The notes under the pieces were generated by a model. That model was not told the origin of the DNA, made no database searches, and worked only from the letters and a program-made list of their open reading frames with translations. Below, in pieces: positions 12,151 to 24,563 of a stretch of DNA of 64,000 nt. The position numbers and the translations under genes were made by a program. Each line of letters starts with the position of its first letter. Positions within the stretch are counted from its first letter, which is position 1. Where the stretch lies: positions 829,357 to 893,356 of the forward strand of contig VZRN01005839.1 of NCBI GenBank assembly GCA_013397935.1, given 5' to 3'. This DNA comes from Dasyornis broadbenti. Lineage: Eukaryota; Chordata; Aves; Passeriformes; Dasyornithidae.

Positions 12151-12370
12151 GACAATGTGTTATTTGATGTGTCAGAGTCGTTCCAACCTTCCAGTTACCA
12201 GATGTCCGTAAAAATTCATAGCAGGCTATTAAATTTAGCAGATCCCGTCTTAATTAGATTAGCTTCTGCTCAGCATGACAGCAGAGTATTTCACTGATGG
12301 AGGATTTATAAAGATTTCTGGTGGGAATTCTTTATAGACGATGTACTCTTTTATCCAATGGGATTTACAA
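12151..12370. other. Candidate conserved non-coding element
   Basis: Complex, non-repetitive sequence without homopolymers. It contains a homeodomain-type cttaattagattagc block (12249-12263), a cagcatgacagcag block and a CCAAT at 12355-12359. It adjoins an ancient repeat remnant. The texture resembles vertebrate conserved enhancers, but no cross-species comparison was possible, so this is a guess from composition and motifs. Confidence 0.25.
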
Positions 12371-13964
12371 ATAGAGAGGGGGGAGGGAGGAGAGAAAGCC
12401 CTGATAAGGACACACAAACATTGTCACGGCATGTTAAAACACAAATGGGAGCTTTTATTTTATGGATGTTCTCTTTTTATTTCTCTTTTGCAATACGGAC
12501 AGGCAGTGTGAGCATTTGTTGTGTCCTTGCATTTTCAGGCCCAGCTAACATAATGGCATATGGGTGGTGGAAAACTACAAGCAAATTCTTGTTGTCAAAT
12601 TCCCTCCTAAAACTAGCACCAAAGGAGTACTCAATGTTCAGTTGCCCGTCAGGTCATGAGTTATTTTTTCACCTACAGGAAACAGAACTGTACAGTTTGT
12701 CTTGGGCTGGTTTTATGTGCTGCAATCCAGCATCTATCCATCCATTGCCCTTCTTTCTTTGAGGTCACTGGAAAAAAAAAGACACAGAAAAACCCCCAAC
12801 AACCAACAAACCCTCTTTCTTATTAATTCTGCCTCTGTCCCAGTGACAACGATTTTCTGGTTTTCTCTGCACAGGTTTTTATGGAAGATATATACTGTTA
12901 ATGGTGACACTGGTGTCAGTAACAGAACGTGAGCAGCAGCAATGCCTGCACTCTATTCCCAGAGTGTAGATAACTTCATAAAGAAAAAAGGTGGGTGGAG
13001 GGGAGATCTGGATAATTTTTCTTGTCATTTGATTCACCACTGAAAAGGTCACTCCCTGTAAGAAGAGACAGTCTTCTCTCTGAGATGTCTGGGGGAGGAG
13101 CACGAATGGCAGAGCCAAAATCGGGGGGGGGGACGGGACCCTTGCTACCATGCAGCTTTTGTGAGGTGGCAGAGCAGCCCTTCTGAGCACAAGGGCATGC
13201 AACGCCCAGAGTATGCATGCTGGCAGCTGATAAAAACAGAAAGGGTCCATCCCTTGCTCACGCTGCGGGCTGATAGCATTCACATCATACACCGTTTGTT
13301 ACTAGGCAACTGATTAAATATACGTGCTGGTCCTTCAAGCAGTGCTTGCAATTAATTAACCAAACCATTTTCATTTTGACTGTCTTCCGTCCTCCCCCCC
13401 CACCCCCAACCACCTTCCCAAATGCTGACATCTGACAGAAGTGAGAGGGATTTGATGCTCCTCCCGACCTGTGGTGTAATAAAACAAAGAATGGAATCTT
13501 TGCATAGTGGATGTGGCCTACACCTGGGCAGTGGACAACTCTGAGCATCACTGGTGGTTCCAGACAGCAGTGGGCAGAAGGAACAGACATTTTGCTTTGC
13601 TTTTCTTTGTCAGGGTCAATGTAAACTGAACTGTGAAAACCACAGGGCAGAGTACAAAAGAAGTTCTGCTGGCAAATCTATTTGAAGTGCAGTTGTATTG
13701 AAGGATGGAGGTTGGGTCTTCTTTCTTCATTTTAAAATTGGGATTCCTTATCCCTAAAGTACTCATTCTCAAATATAAAACCACTATGGAGCACATTTAC
13801 ATGTGCAGATATGCAGACACATATATATAGTGATAAACATTTATACAGCTACTAAGATATATGTGAGTGGTGTTAAAGTCCAGATGTCACCAACTCTAAG
13901 TGCACACTTATCTGTCATAGCTGTTATGCTGGGACCCCAAACCCAGGCAGTCACTGCACCACTG
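12371..13964. other. Non-coding stretch with G10 and C8 runs
   Basis: The two longest frames, 134 codons plus (12358-12762) and 137 codons minus (12879-13292), match no family. They are rich in Ser, Pro, Cys and Phe, typical of translated non-coding DNA. A run of ten G lies at 13123-13132 and a C-rich block at 13392-13408. No recognised repeats. Confidence 0.55.
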
Positions 13965-14085
13965 AGCTCACAGTCTCTAAACAGCAATGACAGGCAAAGC
14001 AAAAGAAGGGATCTAGACATCAAAGGTTGTTCAAGGTCATACAGGAGGTCAGTAGCAGGGCTGGGAATAGAAAATGGCTTTTGTT
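13965..14085 (-). repeat. MIR/CORE-SINE-like ancient repeat
   Basis: The block ttcaaggtcatacagg, followed by aggtcagtagcagggctggg and gaatagaaaatgg, is a clear relative of the MIR/L2-type sequence seen in mammals, turtles and birds (AAGGTCACACAG..AG..AGTGGCAGAGCTGGGA..GAA). Upstream, gctcacagtctctaaacagc and aatgacaggcaaagcaaa fit the same archosaur/turtle version. In the usual MIR orientation the element lies on the minus strand. The tRNA-derived head is not recognisable. It is a very old, inactive copy. Confidence 0.72.
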
Positions 14086-17000
14086 TTTGAGATCATATTT
14101 TCTAATAAAAAAGAAAAAAAAATAGTGAGTCATCTCACCCTAAATCCTCCCTCTAATTTTGTAATACAGTTGTCATATTAAACTTGTATGAAATAGACTG
14201 GAATTACACATGGAAAATGGGTAACTACAAGGATCCTGGAAGATCTGACTGTTCCTATTACACTTGATCAAATGCAACTGTCAGCTGCTTTGACAGAGAT
14301 CACCTTTGATGATTAAAAGGAGAGGACTACATTACAAGAGGGTTTGAGCACGAAACCACTTGCTGCAATCCACAATTAAACAGGAGAGGCTATTGTTCTG
14401 TTTCTGACTGGGAACAGAGTTACAAATTTATTGGAGTTCACAGGCTTGCTGCAGAGCTTGTCTCTAACAAAATTGTAGCCCCATTCTGTATCAGAGCTTC
14501 CTACCCCGCTCAAAACCTCGAGTGCATTAAAGAAGCAATTTAGGGTTTATTTGAAGGGGGAAAAATAGAATGTCGAGTTGGGTTTCTTTCTTCCTTCCTC
14601 CCACTGACTTTCTGCTGAGGAGGGAGGGATTTAAATCAGCAGATTCTCAATGGCACTGTCGCCTATCAGAGCTGGTATAGATTCACTAGAAATGGGTAAG
14701 AAGCAAATAATGAAGCACAGACTGACAATTTAAGGGGTATTTTTAACACACTGGCCAGCAGCTGATTTGGTGTGAACCATCTGTGGAGCCACGCTGCTTT
14801 ATGCTGCCTGTGCCTTTGAGTCAGAACTGGAACGGTACCTCTGAAAGAAGCACTCTTTGGGTTTTTGACTCTTTTGAATGAGTCAAGGCCATTTTCCACT
14901 CCTGATGGGACTCAGTTACCTTGGCCTGCTTTGCTTTGACTCTGGACTGTCATTTATTTGGCCTGTACTCCATTTTGAATAAAGAAGGGCTTGTGGCTTT
15001 TACCAGCTTTGCATGAGCTGCGTAAATCTGCACAGTGGCAAAAGCGGCTCTCCAGCTGCCACCCAGTCTGCCACATGTGCTCACAGCCTGTGGTGGTGAC
15101 AATCGGCACAGGTTGTCCCTTATGAGATAGCAGATTAAGTCCCTCTTCTCCAAAAGTGGCTGGTTGCTTTCAGTGGTTCCATTGAGCCATGCATTCCTCC
15201 TCTTTAACTTTCACTGTGGCTTTGTTGACTTTTGAATGAAAAAAACATCAGTAAAGAACAATTTTATGCCCTCATACAGAGTTATATGTTACTAAGCAGT
15301 AATGGAAGCAAAAACCAACCTGGCCAAAAGATCTCAGCCTCTCAGCCTCCTGCCACTGCTTTCTTCAATGGTGCTGCTGCATTGTCAATCTACTTTGAGC
15401 TCATCAATGGCTGGAAATCCCACTCAGATGATGTGAAGATGGTTCACGGTGCCACTATGTTAATCCACAGAGGTGGAGAGAGAAAGTCAGACAACACCTG
15501 TATTTCTTGCAGGTTTCTTCATGCTGCTCCTTTCCCTGTATCCCTATAATGATTTATATTTCATTGACTTGTAATTATACCCACCTTTTTTTTTTTTTTT
15601 CCTTGCCTTCTAGCTCATCTTGGTTTTTCCATAGCCATATATGGTTAGTCACTAGCCTCAATTTTTTTCCACCACAATGAGGCAATAAATCCTGAGGGGC
15701 TGGACAGGAAACCCAGCTTGCCAAGGAGAGACAGGATGAGTATCTCCTAGAGACAGCCAGAGGTTTGAGTGCGTATTGTCCATATAGCGTATTTCAAGGA
15801 GTGCCCAGAGCAAGCCCGGAAAAAGTTTTATGTCTGCAACACTATTTCTTTCTGGAAAAACAGATTTTTAAAAAAGCCCACTGTGTATTTTTTGCTCCTT
15901 TTATGTGTGTGGAATCCATGATATCTAGAAGCTGGTTCATCTCAAAATTTTAGCTAAGACCTATTTTGTTATAGTCAGAAGATAATCACATAGAAATGAC
16001 TTCTTTAGAAAATATTCATTTGCTGTCTCTTCAGCTATATGCGTGCATATTCCTCAAGCTGGAAACGACTTCTGGGATCTTACTGCTCCAAACACCTTCA
16101 CTAAAACACCGAGCAAGTTTTATTAATACTTTCTTGGGCTTCCAAGCATGTCTAGGCTCATTCATGTTTATGCTTCACTGCAAACACTGGTGAACTCTCT
16201 GATCACATGTTCCACCTGGCTGCTTGTTCCTTTAAAGGCAGCAGAGATCCTGAGACACTGGGAAATTGTAATAAAACTCAGATTAACTCAATAAAATGGT
16301 GGTAGATAGCACGCTAACAACATAGTGACTACTCTGCATGTTCTATATGAAAATACATATTGTGGATCCCTTTTGAAGGAATCCTTTCTGTAAGACTCCT
16401 GCGGTATTTGTAGTCCAGAAAATCCACTCCAGGTCTTGCAAAAATATTACCTTGCAGTAAGAATATGATGGTGTTCAGACACAATGCTATCTTACTTTGC
16501 ACGCAATGACACTGGTTTGCATCCTGGCACACTGGTGTAAAATCTCCATACTTGAGAAATCATTGCTTTCAAATATGAAGAAGAGGTTACCATTGCTGCT
16601 GCTAGTGTAAGTTCAGGGGAAATACTCAGAACCAGAATCGTTGGCGCCCTATTATAGCTGGCTACATTAATCATTATGTCATTCCAATTAAACCACTGAC
16701 TGACACAGGAGCTGTCTTATGAACATTAGGAAAAGAACTGGATCTTTGATCGTCAGTACATGGGCAAATAAAATTCCCAGATATACAAAAATCTGGGAGT
16801 ACAGCATCACTTAACTGTGCTCTCTTGCTTGCATACACACGCAGCCACACTCCTAAAGGGTTTGCCAATGCAGTGTAGTGTTGAATTATACAGGCTAACT
16901 GTACAAGCTAGCTCTACAAGAATTAGCTTGGGGACTGGAATAAGTCTAACAGCAGTAGCAGGATACATTAGCTCGCATGGCTGAGTTAGCCTGTCTGGCG

Positions 17001-17198
17001 ACCACTATGATTAGAAGGCTTCTCGGATTAGATTGCTGGAGTTAAGTGATGAAAGCTACCCTGGGTCTTTCAGACTGATACAGTGAATTGTGACCCCCTC
17101 CTCCCCCAGCCCCCACCCAGCACAGAGCACTTTGCAGGACATAAGCTATACCTACTTGCATTCAAGATCTGGATTCTTAATGGAATGAACTGGCCCGG
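14086..17198. other. Non-coding stretch, nothing recognised
   Basis: The longest frame is 105 codons plus (15232-15549) and has no known domain. There is a poly-T run at 15586-15600. GC-richer and AT-richer patches alternate without recognisable structure. No RNA gene or repeat family seen. Confidence 0.55.
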
Positions 17199-17258
17199 CT
17201 TCACTGCGGAAGTCAGTGGCATAGCTACACTGATTTACACTGACAGACTCCTGGCCGA
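17199..17258. repeat. Ancient palindromic amniote repeat (half copy)
   Basis: The stretch ttcactgcggaagtcagtgg, followed by catagctacactgatttaca and cactgacagactcctggcc, preserves the right half of a palindromic old repeat whose ideal form runs from TTGACTTCA-TGGAG through TATGC-GATTTACAC to CTG-GGATCTGGCC. The copy at 61054-61108 preserves the complementary left half of the same family. About 60 bases are alignable. Confidence 0.68.
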
Positions 17259-19028
17259 GATGTTTCAGTCTGTCAGTTGTACTTACCATGCTCTGCCAAT
17301 CTGGGGGGGCTAGTCATAGTCTTATCCCTTTTAATGATGATTCTGCTGCAGTTGTCTTTTTTTGCTTGCCGCAGTTAAGGCCAACAGGCACTATTATGGT
17401 CTTCTAGCTTGGTCTTGCAACGATTTTAGCTTTAAGGGATAATTTTGAATAGCACTGCTGAAGCAGTAGCAGCTTCCTTGCACTGCCAGACATCAAGGCT
17501 CAATCCCTCAGTCTGCTTCCCCCATGTTTCAACCTGCAGAGTGTTATGCTAATTTTGCTTGCAGCTTCAAGTCAGCTGAATTTCCGGCTGGCTTCAACTT
17601 AAGCTGTTTTTATTTCAAATAAGGTAAATTACCCGCTTCAGCCCAGGGCTCGGTTTCCAAGCTTCCGTTCTGCTGGTTTTCAGGCTTCACTTCCAGCAGC
17701 TCTGCATAATCCCTGCAGAAGGCATGTCCTCCACTCCTCCTGTGCCAGGGACATGCTGCTTTGCTTGGCTGCTCCCAGGGCTGGAATGTTCATCTTCCTC
17801 CTCCCTTTTCTCTCAGGACTTTTGGTCTGAAATCAACAGAAGTTATTTTTAACCTTTATTTAAGAGACTTCTGCAAAGAGCAGTTTGCCAATCCCTAGAC
17901 CCTCCTCCCTGTTTGTCTCCAGACTTTGCAGAAGCTCCCACTGTAGAAATGGAAAGTGTGGTTGACAGTCATCCCCATTACTGGCTACAATTATGCACTA
18001 CAGCTGATGGGGCTGAGAGCTCCTTAGCAGACCCATGGTTGCCAGCTTGCCTTTCCTGAGACTTAGAGGGCTTGTGAAAAATTCAGTAGTAACAAGACTG
18101 TGATGGTGTGAAGGTAATCCTAATCTGAGATTGTAGGAGAAAGAAAACCAGGAGCATCTGTGGAAGCAAACCTTGGTGGTTTGCCATGGAGCCCAACAGT
18201 ACAACCAGTCACATTTTTCTAGCCATGGAAAGAGAGGACCATGGGGAGATCAACAGCTTTTAGATCTCCAGCCACCACAGCTCACTGTAGTACACTGCCT
18301 GTGTGTGTGCATCAGCCACCATGCACTTCCTAATACATCAGAGAGGTCAGCCATCTCTGCCATTGTGCCTAAACTGAGACAGTTTCTCTCTGAAGGGATT
18401 ACACTGAAATAAACAATCCAGACAGGTGAAGGAAAACAAAGTACAGGGAGATGGGGTGGCTTACTTACCATCACATGGCAGATCAAAGCTGAGATATCAG
18501 TCTCCCTCACTACACTGATCCCATTAAGTGTCATGGAGCAGGTTACTGTACTCCTGCTTCAAAAACTTCAGGAAACCAAACAGAAACCAAGAAGAAAACT
18601 GCACGAGGCATCATATTATAGCATAAAGGAATAGCATTTCTTTTTTTGCTTTGTGGAAAGCTGACATTTTATGTGCTGCGTGTTGGCATTTCCTGTGATA
18701 TTGCCACAGGCACAGGAACTCAGATGGATTGTTCAGGAGCACATTAAATACTTCATAGATATAACTTTGGACAGGAATCTGTTTTATGCATGTGGGATGG
18801 ATAGGCAAACCATCATCTGAGACACAGATCATTAGAATCCACAAAATATTATTGAGGTGCTCTCTAGAAATCTCCACTCAATAAAGGTAATCCAGCCCCC
18901 ATTTCTCTATGATTTACTCAAAAGTACCCATTTCAGTGTTATTTTATTTCCATTTTACAAGACTTATGTTTGTCTTGGTTTGCCTTTCATATGTGCAGAC
19001 AGTTCGTTTAGGAACATAGGACAATTGC
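17259..19028. other. Non-coding stretch, nothing recognised
   Basis: Frames reach 94 codons (minus, 18250-18534) and 88 codons (minus, 18611-18877) without recognisable motifs. The part 17640-17990 is pyrimidine-rich and GC-richer than average. No repeats recognised. Confidence 0.55.
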
Positions 19029-19558
19029 TATTGTGGTGGACTGATCCTGTCCAGCAGCCAAGCTCCCACACAGCTGCTTACTCACCCTTGCCCCCACAGC
19101 AGGATGGAGGACAGAAGAGGAAAAACAAAAGTGAGAAAACTTGTTTAATTGGTGAAGGAAAGAGAAAAGGAAAACCACAAGCAGTCAGTCAGTAACCCCC
19201 ACAAGCAGAATAGCCAGTCACCAAGCACTGGAAAATCTGGAATCCAAAAAGCTCCTTGTTCTTTCTCAATCCTTGTTTTCGTTCCTGAGCATGACACTAT
19301 ATGGTGTGCAGCATCCCTTTAGCCAGTTCAGGTCAGCTGTCATGACTGTGTCCTCTCCCAACTGCTTGTTCACCTCTTACCTATTTGCTCCAGGAAGTGG
19401 AGGCAGAGTGGAAAAAAGAGAAATCTTTGATGTTGTGCAGGCACTATTCAGTAATAGCTTAAACATTAGTGTGCAGTGTTTTAGACACAAACCCAAAGCA
19501 CAGCTCCATTGAGACTGCTATGAAGAAAGTTAACTCCATCCCAGTCAGAATAAGCACA
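19029..19558 (-). mobile_element. Endogenous retrovirus solo LTR (avian)
   Basis: A single long terminal repeat of a widespread avian endogenous retrovirus, sense on the minus strand. The 5' end, read on the minus strand, begins TGTGCTTA at 19558 and continues into the GGGATGGAGTTAA block. The U3 part contains the GACAGCTGACC block. A polyadenylation-type ATTAAA (minus strand, 19144-19149) is followed by the AAGTTTTCTC block of the R/U5 region. The far end should read CA on the minus strand but is TA here (19029-19030). The TATA box region is not conserved. Flanking pentamers attgc (19024-19028) and agtac (19559-19563) agree at three of five positions, so any target duplication has decayed. 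No internal gag, pol or env sequence adjoins it. Classification as ERVL type is likely but not proven. Confidence 0.85.
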
Positions 19559-21179
19559 AGTACCTTTTATAAGATACCCTGCTTCAGAGAAGGTTATAAG
19601 TGTCTCTGAATGAACAGACAGAGGGGATTATACAGGAAACATAGCATTCATGGGCACCTCCAGAGACTGGTCCCTTGCATATAGGTTTGTCTCTCTCCTT
19701 TCACTACCAATACCAAGCTTTTCATTTCACAACCAAGCTTTTAGACAGATGAAGTGAATTGAGATGACCCTTATTTTTCAGTGATCAGCCATGAACCTTT
19801 CTCCTGTTGTTTCTCTTTTGGTTGTTATGCTATGCCTATCCATGTGGTTGTTATCTGTCCCACAACAGGTTTCATGTAGCTTATAATTTTGCCTTTAAAT
19901 ACAGTAACTAAAAGTAACTTTAAATCTCCCTTTCTCATATTTCTCCTCAGAACTGGATCCCAGAGATTAAAAACATATATTTTCTTCTAGTACTGTGTAT
20001 TTTTACTGAGTAAGCCCTGAGGATGTTTCTTGGCCATGGATCCTACCTTCTCAAATATAGAGTGCAACTTCTTTGCCTATTGTTAAAAGTGACCAAAAGC
20101 CTGAGACTGAGCAAAAGCTCTAAACTGTGATAACTGTCAGCCTCAAATAAATATTGATTTTTAGGTGTCAATTCTTAACAAAGGCAGCTGTCAAAGCCCA
20201 ATAAACCAAATTACAGTGTAATAAAATATACCTCATAACTATAGTTTAAACATATGCCAAAGCTTTTATAGTGTAATATGGAAATACAGAGATTCTACAC
20301 AACCTTCTTGGTACCAGACAGATATTTATTAAATTTATCTGATATATACTGTTCCAATATAGCCAAGCGTGTTGCATTTCAGGCATAGTTTACTTCACTT
20401 TTCACTTTTTTGTCTGTTTTTAATGAACTTTCAGTGCTGTTTTTTTCATCTCAGCTTCAAAATGGCTGTCTCTACACACGTGTGAGTGTGTGCCTTTCTG
20501 CCTTCACTGTGGACTTTGAACTAGTCAGTCATTTCTAAGCTGTTTGGAAGCAAAAACGTCTCAGATACACTAATTTTACAGAAGTTTAATCAAACCAGGT
20601 AGCTTTTAGTGGCCTGATTACAGGGAACACCATGGTATATGCTCATCTTCCCTAAATAACAGCTAATCCACATGCAAGGGGGCTGCCCTGGCTACCTTTG
20701 TCTCAGAAAAGATTTGGCTGGAGCCTGTGAATTTCCAGGCCCCAGAGAACCTACGCATGAGGAGCAGAGCCAGAAGAAACCCAGCCTTGTCAGACCTTTC
20801 GGCAGCTCCTTTCGTTGTTTCTCGTTTGAGCATGGTGGGTTGAACCTGAATGTGATGGCCAAGGCAAAACCAGGTCATGCCATCTGCTAATATGAAATCA
20901 CAGGACTGTAGTCCTTTATTGGCTTAAAAAGAAAAAAAAAAGAAAAAAAAACCATAAGTTTTTCAAAAACATTGATGCTTTCTCAACCACCGCTGCATGG
21001 TCAGAAGTCAGTTTCCTTGAGTTGACTGAACAGGTGCCTGATGTATTTGGGAATATTTAAAAGAAATTCAAAACCTACCCACACACATATGTAGTTTGTA
21101 GCATTCTCTACAAAACATTCTTCTCCTGTGTGTGTTTAATTTCATCCACTATCTCAGTTTTCTTAATTTTTTCATCCTC
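19559..21179. other. Non-coding stretch, nothing recognised
   Basis: AT-rich. Frames of 71 and 72 codons on opposite strands at 20663-20890 cover the same DNA and have no motif. A short direct repeat of accaagctttt is at about 19713-19742. An A-rich run with G interruptions lies at 20929-20951. Otherwise nothing distinctive. Confidence 0.55.
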
Positions 21180-21611
21180 TGCAATTTCTCATGACACAAA
21201 CTTTGTCACCTTTGCTCTTCACCATGGTCTTCAAATCATTAATAAATATCCCAGGCACACATCATATTTTTAATCTCTGGGGCACCCTACATGGAAGCCC
21301 TTTCCATGCTGAGCTGGACCATTTGTTCCCCCTCTTTGTTTCCACTCTCTCAGCTGTGGGCTCTTTTCTCTTCCTATCCATGTAGGACTTTACCTCTCAC
21401 CTTGTGGTTACTAAGTTTCCTTTAAAGCCTCTTCTCAGGAACTTTATCAAAAGCCTTTTGAAGGTCTAAATAAAATACAGACACTGGTTGTCCTTTATCC
21501 ACTATTTTGTTAACTCCTTTAAAGGTCCTGGACAGGTTTGAGGTTTCTTCTAAGACAGAGGTCATGCTGGTTTGTCCTACCATATCATCCTCATCTACTG
21601 CCTCAGCCTTA
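21180..21611 (-). mobile_element. Ancient CR1/L3-type LINE reverse-transcriptase relic
   Basis: On the minus strand, 21526-21440 translates to KGVNKIVDKGQPVSVF followed directly by YLDLQKAFDKV. This is the reverse-transcriptase palm motif of CR1/L3-clade LINEs (the YLDF-KAFD catalytic block). Further along, 21260-21236 gives GIFINDLK, matching the FNIFINDL block that precedes the FADD catalytic motif. The FADD site itself is degraded to a stop-containing sequence near 21200. Frameshifts and stops lie between the blocks. It is older than the CR1 3' ends elsewhere in the window and clearly non-functional. Boundaries are approximate. Confidence 0.82.
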
Positions 21612-24180
21612 TAAGAATGTCTAATGATTCCCCTGTACTAAGAGTGTGTTGCTTAAGAACAGAAAGCAAAGGGAGATACTTGTCTATGGAGACTTTTCCT
21701 TACAGCCTTCTAGCTGGTTGGTTTATGCAGCCTTTAAGCCCTGAGGTAAGGAAACAGGAAAACAGATTAATAGACATAGCAATCTCCCCCAAGATACTTC
21801 TAGATAAACACAGCCTTGGGCATTTAGGAAGGCGGATTTATTACACCTTAAAAGTGGTTCCTGAAAACCACGGCTGTTTTATTTTAAAGTATGCAGCCAA
21901 AGGCATGCACTTCTTTAATCTTTGCCACTCTTTCCTGATAGACAACCAAAAGCACAGGTCCCAGGGTTTAGAAACAGTTGTGTATAAACTGGAAACAAAC
22001 TCAGCAAGCCTTTAGAACAATGAAGATCTCTTTGGGGGCACTGAAGTGGATTTGAACTAAAGCCAAAACACATTTCCAGTGCACAAGCTGTACAGAAACA
22101 GACACAAATGCACAATTGATATTGGTAGGGTAATATAATTGCCAACATTTTCCTGGAAAAATGAGGATGCAGACAGTGATGTTTGAAGGTAGGTATATTT
22201 TTATGCTCAAAACAGCACTGAAGAGCAAACCCAGGCCTCAGTGTTTGGCTGGCGCTGGAGGTCTGGGATCTCAGCCGTAACCTTTGCTGCTCGCAGAGTG
22301 GCATTACCAGTGTATTTGCTTCTCATCACTGGTTGACTGTATCTCAAGATCCCAACACCTACCTGCACTGTACTGTTGGTGGGTGTGTTGCATATGCCCA
22401 GCTCAGTTGCATTCACCAGGCTCATTTTAAGTATTTACTTCTGGGGACCACAGGAATTTTTCATTCATTTTACCTGAGCTGAAAGTTTTTGAAAAGGTGG
22501 CTTTGCCATTCAGTATTCATCTCTTTCTTTACCTTCACAAAGGCAGGAACATGTATTTGTTGATTTGCTTTTGACATGCTAAGGAAAAACTCATAGTCCT
22601 AGCTACTCTCATCTTGTAATTTTTTTTCCCCCTGAGTGATCTCATTCACTTCCTTCCCTCAGTTCCCAACAAACAGGTAAGTACTGTAATCTGAAATGCT
22701 CTGACTCCTCAAAAGGCTCCCTTCTCTTAGAGTTTGTGGTCTACAGTATTTTTTACCAAGATAAAAGTAAAAAGCACCCACACCATGGCTTATGCTAGAA
22801 GATAAAGGACTAATTTATACCAATTTCCATGGCAGGTTTATAATTTACTAATAAAACTCTCTAAGTTTCTTTTGTGGACCCTGTCGCTTCTGTCGCTTCT
22901 TTTTGACCATGAATCTTGGGGGCTCCCTTTCCCTTAAGGGTGGGGTACCACAAAGCATCTTTTGTTACTTTCTAAATGTGTTCCTTTTTGTTCAGTGCAA
23001 AAAGAAGGACTAAACTCAGGTCTCTTGGATGCCATGCTGCTCTAGACTTTTTTTAAATATTCCAGTATCATCAAGAATGGCCTCAGCTCTGAAAAGAACT
23101 GCTGGTCCTTCGGGAGATGCTGAAGGCTGCTGGAGAGCTATAAACCCGGCATTGTTCATAGTCATAACTTCTAAAATGAGTACTATAGTTCTAGAACTAG
23201 AGCATGCTGGGCTGAGGGTTATAAGATTCCCCTTTTTTTCAGATTCCTGCCTCAGATAAATCCACCTGCATGCATAAAGACACTCACACATGCAGAAAAA
23301 AATCTGCTGATAATGTGTGTTAGGGATTGAGGCTAGCACTTAATGCTTGTCTTCCCTTCCAGTGCATCTTCATAAGCCTCCTTGGATACTCCTCATCCCC
23401 AGCATTTGGATTTGTCTTTTTCTGCACTGCCTGGAGCACAGTTTGCTCACGCTTAGGTGATTTACTAAAGGCTGCATAACCGCTTGGAAATATGCAAGGC
23501 TGTTTTTGGCAGTGCTGGTGCAGATATTTTGGTGCCCTGCCTCAGACTGATAGTGTTACGCAGGGAAGAGAAGGCAGCTCTGGAAAATGTTTTAGTTCAA
23601 AAGGAAGAAGAATCTCTTTAATCACTCAGGCTCTCAGGAAACCCAAGACTCAGTGGGACAGTTTCTTCACAGTTGGGACTGTCCCAGAAAATCAGTGGCA
23701 TTTGAAAGCAAGATCACAGCCAAGAAAGGCTCTGCAGTGATGAAGGGGGCCCCAGCCAGTGTGAGTGAAATGGCTACTGCCTCTGCTGCAGCCAACAACT
23801 GGCAGGGAGAATTGGAGTTCCGTATTGTGGAACGAGCAGCATATTTAGCAATGTCACCATTTCTGTTTGAAATATCTGTAAAGGTTTGGATCATATAATC
23901 AGCTTTTAAAATGAGTGTGGCACAAGGAACTATTTCAAGTCCCCTTAGATTATATTTGGGGCCTGATCCGTCAATTTCTTGCTTTTTCCCCCTCTTTTTC
24001 CACCCTCCCTAAATATACATATCCTGTGTGTACTCCTATGAGATTAATTCAAATAGAGCAACTGCTGGATTAGACCTTAATCCCTTTTCCATCCATTTAA
24101 ATCATCCTGAATGGTGAGGGATTGTGATGTGTTCCAGCGCTGGCCTAAGATTCATTTTATTCTGGCATCTTGTTGTTGTT
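21612..24180. other. Non-coding stretch, nothing recognised
   Basis: The largest frames are 147 codons plus (21572-22015, partly inside the LINE relic), 129 codons minus (21915-22304) and 107 codons minus (23016-23339). None resembles a known protein and several overlap on opposite strands. An exact tandem pair of tgtcgcttc lies at 22882-22899. A gggcctgatccgtcaattt block at 23958-23976 could be a short ancient-repeat relic. Confidence 0.55.
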
Positions 24181-24236
24181 TTGCATCTGTTTTTCTTTTT
24201 TTTTCTTTTTTTTTTCTTTTCTTTTTTTTTTTTTGG
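24181..24236. repeat. Poly-pyrimidine (T-rich with C) tract
   Basis: Almost uninterrupted T with scattered C on the plus strand. It is low-complexity sequence. The Lys/Arg-only peptide in the minus-strand frame across it is an artefact. Confidence 0.9.
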
Positions 24237-24462
24237 CTATAATTGTATTCATTACTTGCAATAATACCAATATGCTCTGGCAGTGACATTTTTCTTGAGG
24301 GGATCACTTTCCCCCCGTGTTGCTCTGCAACAGCCAGTTGATTCTTATGAAACATCCCTCTCCCATCCGCCTGGCTCTGCTCTACAGCTTCATGGGGTGT
24401 GAACTTTGAAAGGCTCAGCTCAGATTATCCACATTTATAGATTTTTTTTTTTTTTTCCCCAG

Positions 24463-24538
24463 CAGCATCCCCCTCCCCCCAAGCAGTCACTAGCTGCCAT
24501 ACACAGTTGAGAAGACAGCGCTGGCCAAATAGCAGAGG
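24463..24538 (+). other. Candidate 76-nt exon (splice-site pattern only)
   Basis: A tract of about 15 T followed by CCCC-AG ends at 24462, and GAGG-GTGAGC gives a good donor with GT at 24539-24540. Of the three frames, only the one beginning at the third base is open throughout. Homology is unknown. The T tract could equally be simple low-complexity DNA, so this is a weak call, noted because it lies directly beside the CpG-rich gap. Confidence 0.15.
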
Positions 24539-24563
24539 GTGAGCTACTACACAGACCCCTCTT

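Noticed and set aside
12358..13292. Frames of 134 (plus) and 137 (minus) codons
   Set aside because: No recognisable domain, and the translated sequence is low in charged residues and looks like random AT/CT-rich DNA. Length alone is weak evidence in 64 kb.
23958..23985. gggcctgatccgtcaatttc as another ancient repeat copy
   Set aside because: Fewer than 25 bases match and no second block follows, so it is mentioned only within the surrounding stretch.
24181..24236. Lys/Arg-rich peptide from the T/C tract as a nuclear-targeting segment
   Set aside because: It is simply the translation of a low-complexity poly-pyrimidine run.
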